Positions 61,461 to 64,000 of a stretch of DNA of 64,000 nt are shown here, in pieces. Position 1 is the first letter of the stretch. The number at the start of each line of letters is the position of its first letter. The notes beneath the pieces were generated by a model. It was not told where the DNA came from, did not search any database, and saw only the letters and a program-made list of their open reading frames with translations. The translations under genes and the position numbers were made by a program. Source of the stretch: Massilia sp. BJB1822 (GTDB lineage Bacteria > Pseudomonadota > Gammaproteobacteria > Burkholderiales > Burkholderiaceae_D); the NCBI RefSeq assembly GCF_013369485.1, contig NZ_JABWEB010000001.1:558001-622000 (forward strand), given 5' to 3'.

Positions 61461-62825
61461 GTGACTCAGAACAAACCGAAGCTGCTCATCATCGAAGACG
61501 ACCCTGGCTTGCAAAAGCAGCTGCGCTGGAGCTTCGATGCTTACGACGTGGTGGTGGCCGGCGACCGCGAAGCGGCCCTGGCCCAACTGCGCCGCCATGA
61601 ACCGGCGGTGGTGACCATGGACCTGGGCCTGCCGCCCGACCCGGACGGCGCCACCGAAGGCTTGGCCACCCTGCAGCAGATCCTGGCGCTGGCGCCGGAC
61701 ACCAAGGTCATCGTCCTGACCGGCAACCAGGACCGCAGCCATGCGGTGAAAGCCATTGCGCTGGGCGCTTACGACTTCCATCAAAAGCCCAGCGAACCGG
61801 AAATCCTCTCGCTGGTGATCCAGCGCGCCTTCTTCCTGCATGCGCTGCAGCAGGAGAACCGGCGCATGCTGCAATCGCAGGCCGAATCGCCGCTGGCCGG
61901 CATCATCAGCCGCGACGCGGGCATGCAGAAGGTGTGCCGCAATATCGAAAAGGTGGCGCCCACTTCCGCCTCGGTGATGGTGCTGGGCGAGAGCGGCACC
62001 GGCAAGGAAGTGCTGGCGCGCTCCCTGCACCAGCTCAGCCCCCGCGCCAGCCAGCGCTTCATGGCGATCAATTGCGCGGCGATTCCCGAGAACCTGCTGG
62101 AAAGCGAATTGTTCGGCTACGAGAAGGGCGCTTTCACCGGCGCGGTCAAGCAGACCAAGGGCAAGGTGGAGCTGGCCCATGGCGGCACCTTCTTCCTCGA
62201 CGAGGTGGGCGACCTGCCCATGCCGCTGCAGGCCAAGCTGCTGCGCTTCCTGCAGGAGCGCGTCATCGAGCGCGTGGGCGGGCATGAGGAGATTCCGGTC
62301 GATGTGCGCATCGTCTGCGCAACCCACCAGAACCTGAAGCAGCTGGCCACCACCGGGCGCTTCCGCGAAGACTTGTATTACCGCCTGTCCGAGATCGTCG
62401 TCACCATCCCGCCGCTGCGCGAGCGCCTGGGCGACGCGGTGCTGCTGGCCCAGCACTTCAAGAACAAGTTCGCCACCCAGGAAGGGCGCGGCAATCTGCA
62501 TTTCAGCCAGGAGGCGCTGGTGCAGATCGAAACCCACCCCTGGCCGGGTAATGTGCGCGAAATGGAAAACTGCATCAAGCGCGCCGTCATCATGGCCGAC
62601 GGTTCGCAGATCCTGGCGGACGACCTGGGCCTGTCCGGCACGCCGCTGGAAGAGGAGCCGCTGAACCTGCGCCAGGTGCGCGAGGAGGCGGAATACAAGG
62701 CCATCGTCAAGGCGCTGGCGCGGGTCGAGGGCAATATCGTCAAGGCTTCCGAACTGCTGGGCATCAGCCGCCCCACCTTATACGATCTGATGGAGCGTCA
62801 CGCCATCAAGGGTTCTTCTTCCTGA
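61461..62825 (+). CDS. prsR: PEP-CTERM-box response regulator PrsR (sigma54 activator)
   Basis: This 454-residue NtrC-class regulator starts at GTG 61461 behind GAAGGA. The receiver domain has Asp54 in [10 protein letters not shown]. The AAA+ domain has [15 protein letters not shown] (Walker A), GAFTGAVKQ (sigma54 contact loop) and [13 protein letters not shown] (Walker B). The Fis-type helix-turn-helix is near the C-terminus ([22 protein letters not shown]). PrsR proteins activate sigma54 promoters of PEP-CTERM/exosortase genes. The last 28 bp overlap the tail of the convergent ligase gene. Confidence 0.94.
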   Translation: MTQNKPKLLIIEDDPGLQKQLRWSFDAYDVVVAGDREAALAQLRRHEPAVVTMDLGLPPDPDGATEGLATLQQILALAPDTKVIVLTGNQDRSHAVKAIALGAYDFHQKPSEPEILSLVIQRAFFLHALQQENRRMLQSQAESPLAGIISRDAGMQKVCRNIEKVAPTSASVMVLGESGTGKEVLARSLHQLSPRASQRFMAINCAAIPENLLESELFGYEKGAFTGAVKQTKGKVELAHGGTFFLDEVGDLPMPLQAKLLRFLQERVIERVGGHEEIPVDVRIVCATHQNLKQLATTGRFREDLYYRLSEIVVTIPPLRERLGDAVLLAQHFKNKFATQEGRGNLHFSQEALVQIETHPWPGNVREMENCIKRAVIMADGSQILADDLGLSGTPLEEEPLNLRQVREEAEYKAIVKALARVEGNIVKASELLGISRPTLYDLMERHAIKGSSS

Positions 62826-64000
62826 GAGGCCGAGCGGCGCCGGCGCCGTTTGCCCGCATGCGGCGCAGCCGCCGGACGCAGGCTGCCGGCGCCCAGCAGC
62901 AGGAAGAACAGAGTGGTCAGGCGCGGCACGTCGAAGATGCTGTCGAACAGGCCGACCATCATGCAGCCCGCCAGCGCGGCCAGGCAGATCGTGGCGGGCA
63001 GCTCGCCCATCAGGCCGCGCGCCGCCATCTGGCCGCCAGCCACCAGCAGCAAGGCCGCCGTCGCCAGCGCGCCCAGCCAGCCCATCTCGAACACCGTATT
63101 GACCGCGAAATTCTTCACATGCCAGGGGAAGTGATTGCGGTCGCTGCTGAAAAACCAGTAATCGTTGGCGGCGGAGAAGCTGCCGTTCCTGATCAGCTCA
63201 CGCCCGCCGGCATCGCGCAGGCTGATATTGTCCACGTCCAGCCACGCGCTGCCGCCGTCGCTGAAGATTTCCAATTGGGTCGGCGCCGCCAGCAGGCCGC
63301 CGCGGCCGAGCTGGGGGCGCAGCGTGGCATCCACATGCTGCCATTCCCGCTCCTCCGGCTTCAGGCGCGACTGGACATAGCTGCAATTCTGGCGGTACAG
63401 CAGCCAGCGTTCGCAGATGCCGATGGCGATGCCCACCTTGCCGTCCTTGCGCCGCACGTCGAAGGAGAGCCGGTAATCGCGGCCGCTCTCCACGTCCACT
63501 CGCTGCAGCATGCGCAGCACTTCGCCATAGCCGATCGAGTATTGCGGCGTGCCCAGGCGCAGGAAGCGGTTATTGCCATTCTCCTCTTCGTAGCGGAAGG
63601 TGCCGGGCATTTCGCCGTGCAGGTTCTTCCACAAATACACCTCGGGATAGCGTCCCAGCCCCATGCCCAGCAGCTGCGTGCCGCTGTCGCTGTCCATCAT
63701 CTCCAGCGCCTCGCCCCAATGGCGCAGGCGCACATCCAGATCGCCGCCCACGGTGGCGAAGCGGCTGCCCGCGTAATAGCTGCCCGCCACCGGAATCAGC
63801 GTGGCGCAGACAATCGCGCCGAAGAAGCCCAGTATCAGCGTCGAGCGCTCCAGATGCCAGGGCCGGCGCTCAGGCGGCAGCAGGCGCGCCGCCGCCAGCG
63901 CGCCGGCAATCAGGGCCAGCAGCGCCGCATCCTGCCAGGCCTTGCCGCCGCCCCAATGCACCGACACCAGCGCCGCGCTCAGTGCCAGCGCAGGAAAAGC
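62798..64000 (-). CDS. O-antigen ligase-like membrane protein, C-terminal part (runs off the window)
   Basis: At least 400 residues are seen and the frame stays open to the right edge (upstream codons give hydrophobic AFPALALSAALVSVHW), so the N-terminus is outside. A Wzy/O-antigen-ligase pattern is present: R and H/N-rich periplasmic segment (VRLRHWGEALEMM, GMGLGRYPEVY) and FPWHVKNFAVNTVFEMGWLG, then final helices. Between these lies an inserted beta-rich domain of about 150 residues (GRDYRLSFDVRRKDGKVGIAIGICERW, IFSDGGSAWLDVDNISLRDAGG) that resembles a carbohydrate-binding jelly roll. It probably polymerises or attaches the exopolysaccharide. Basic tail [13 protein letters not shown]. Confidence 0.8.
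   Translation of the reverse strand, partial: AFPALALSAALVSVHWGGGKAWQDAALLALIAGALAAARLLPPERRPWHLERSTLILGFFGAIVCATLIPVAGSYYAGSRFATVGGDLDVRLRHWGEALEMMDSDSGTQLLGMGLGRYPEVYLWKNLHGEMPGTFRYEEENGNNRFLRLGTPQYSIGYGEVLRMLQRVDVESGRDYRLSFDVRRKDGKVGIAIGICERWLLYRQNCSYVQSRLKPEEREWQHVDATLRPQLGRGGLLAAPTQLEIFSDGGSAWLDVDNISLRDAGGRELIRNGSFSAANDYWFFSSDRNHFPWHVKNFAVNTVFEMGWLGALATAALLLVAGGQMAARGLMGELPATICLAALAGCMMVGLFDSIFDVPRLTTLFFLLLGAGSLRPAAAPHAGKRRRRRSASQEEEPLMA

Overview
The window looks like chromosome of an Oxalobacteraceae betaproteobacterium of the Massilia/Duganella/Janthinobacterium type. This rests on high GC content, YbaL/FadH/PA3286-like KASIII housekeeping genes, a PrsK/PrsR/TIGR03013 exosortase-associated exopolysaccharide locus, and short TGGGGTC(A/T)GACCCCA and TGGTGCCTGACACCA palindromes of a kind I associate with this family. 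The genus assignment is an inference.

0-15 kb is mostly core metabolism and envelope genes: fadH, the cation/proton antiporter ybaL, a FabH-like ketosynthase, an S41 processing protease, a small Spy/CpxP-like periplasmic protein behind a CpxR-like box, a TonB receptor followed by two tandem M13 metallopeptidases, and a membrane-anchored cytochrome c. Four dispersed palindromic repeats sit between these genes.

15-19.4 kb holds the most unusual unit. One 912-residue protein carries an adenylation domain, a carrier domain, a transmembrane helix and an SGNH-type domain. It is followed after 9 bp by an MBOAT acyltransferase ending in a tyrosine-containing hexapeptide. Together they look like a two-gene version of the Dlt (A, C, B, D) envelope-acylation pathway, with an adenylation pocket that lacks the amino-acid-binding aspartate.

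19.5-20.9 kb is a scar next to a tRNA-Arg(CCG): an internally deleted IS21-type element, a clipped gene end, an intact excisionase-like antitoxin and a truncated PIN toxin. 20.9-30 kb has a QseBC-like two-component system, small secreted proteins, and a Fur-boxed FecI-FecR-siderophore receptor set.

30-40 kb holds a minus-strand run HpcH/CitE-type CoA lyase, MaoC hydratase, OCD/mu-crystallin, alpha-oxoamine synthase and EamA exporter. It reads as an uncharacterised small-molecule pathway. Beside it are a LysR regulator and divergent alcohol dehydrogenase and GMC oxidoreductase genes.

40-53 kb is a long minus-strand iron/tetrapyrrole locus behind a Fur box: a heme-type TonB receptor, a secreted membrane-anchored CobN/HmuS-like chelatase, an ExbB-like channel protein, an ExbD-like DUF2149 protein, a second TonB receptor, a NitT/TauT-type ABC importer and NnrS. 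The order resembles the Bacteroidetes hmu heme-uptake operon.

53.5-64 kb has a PAS-type chemoreceptor and then the exopolysaccharide locus: UDP-HexNAc dehydrogenase (tviB-like), C4 epimerase (tviC-like), TIGR03013 glycosyltransferase, prsK and prsR, converging on an O-antigen-ligase-like gene that runs off the right edge.
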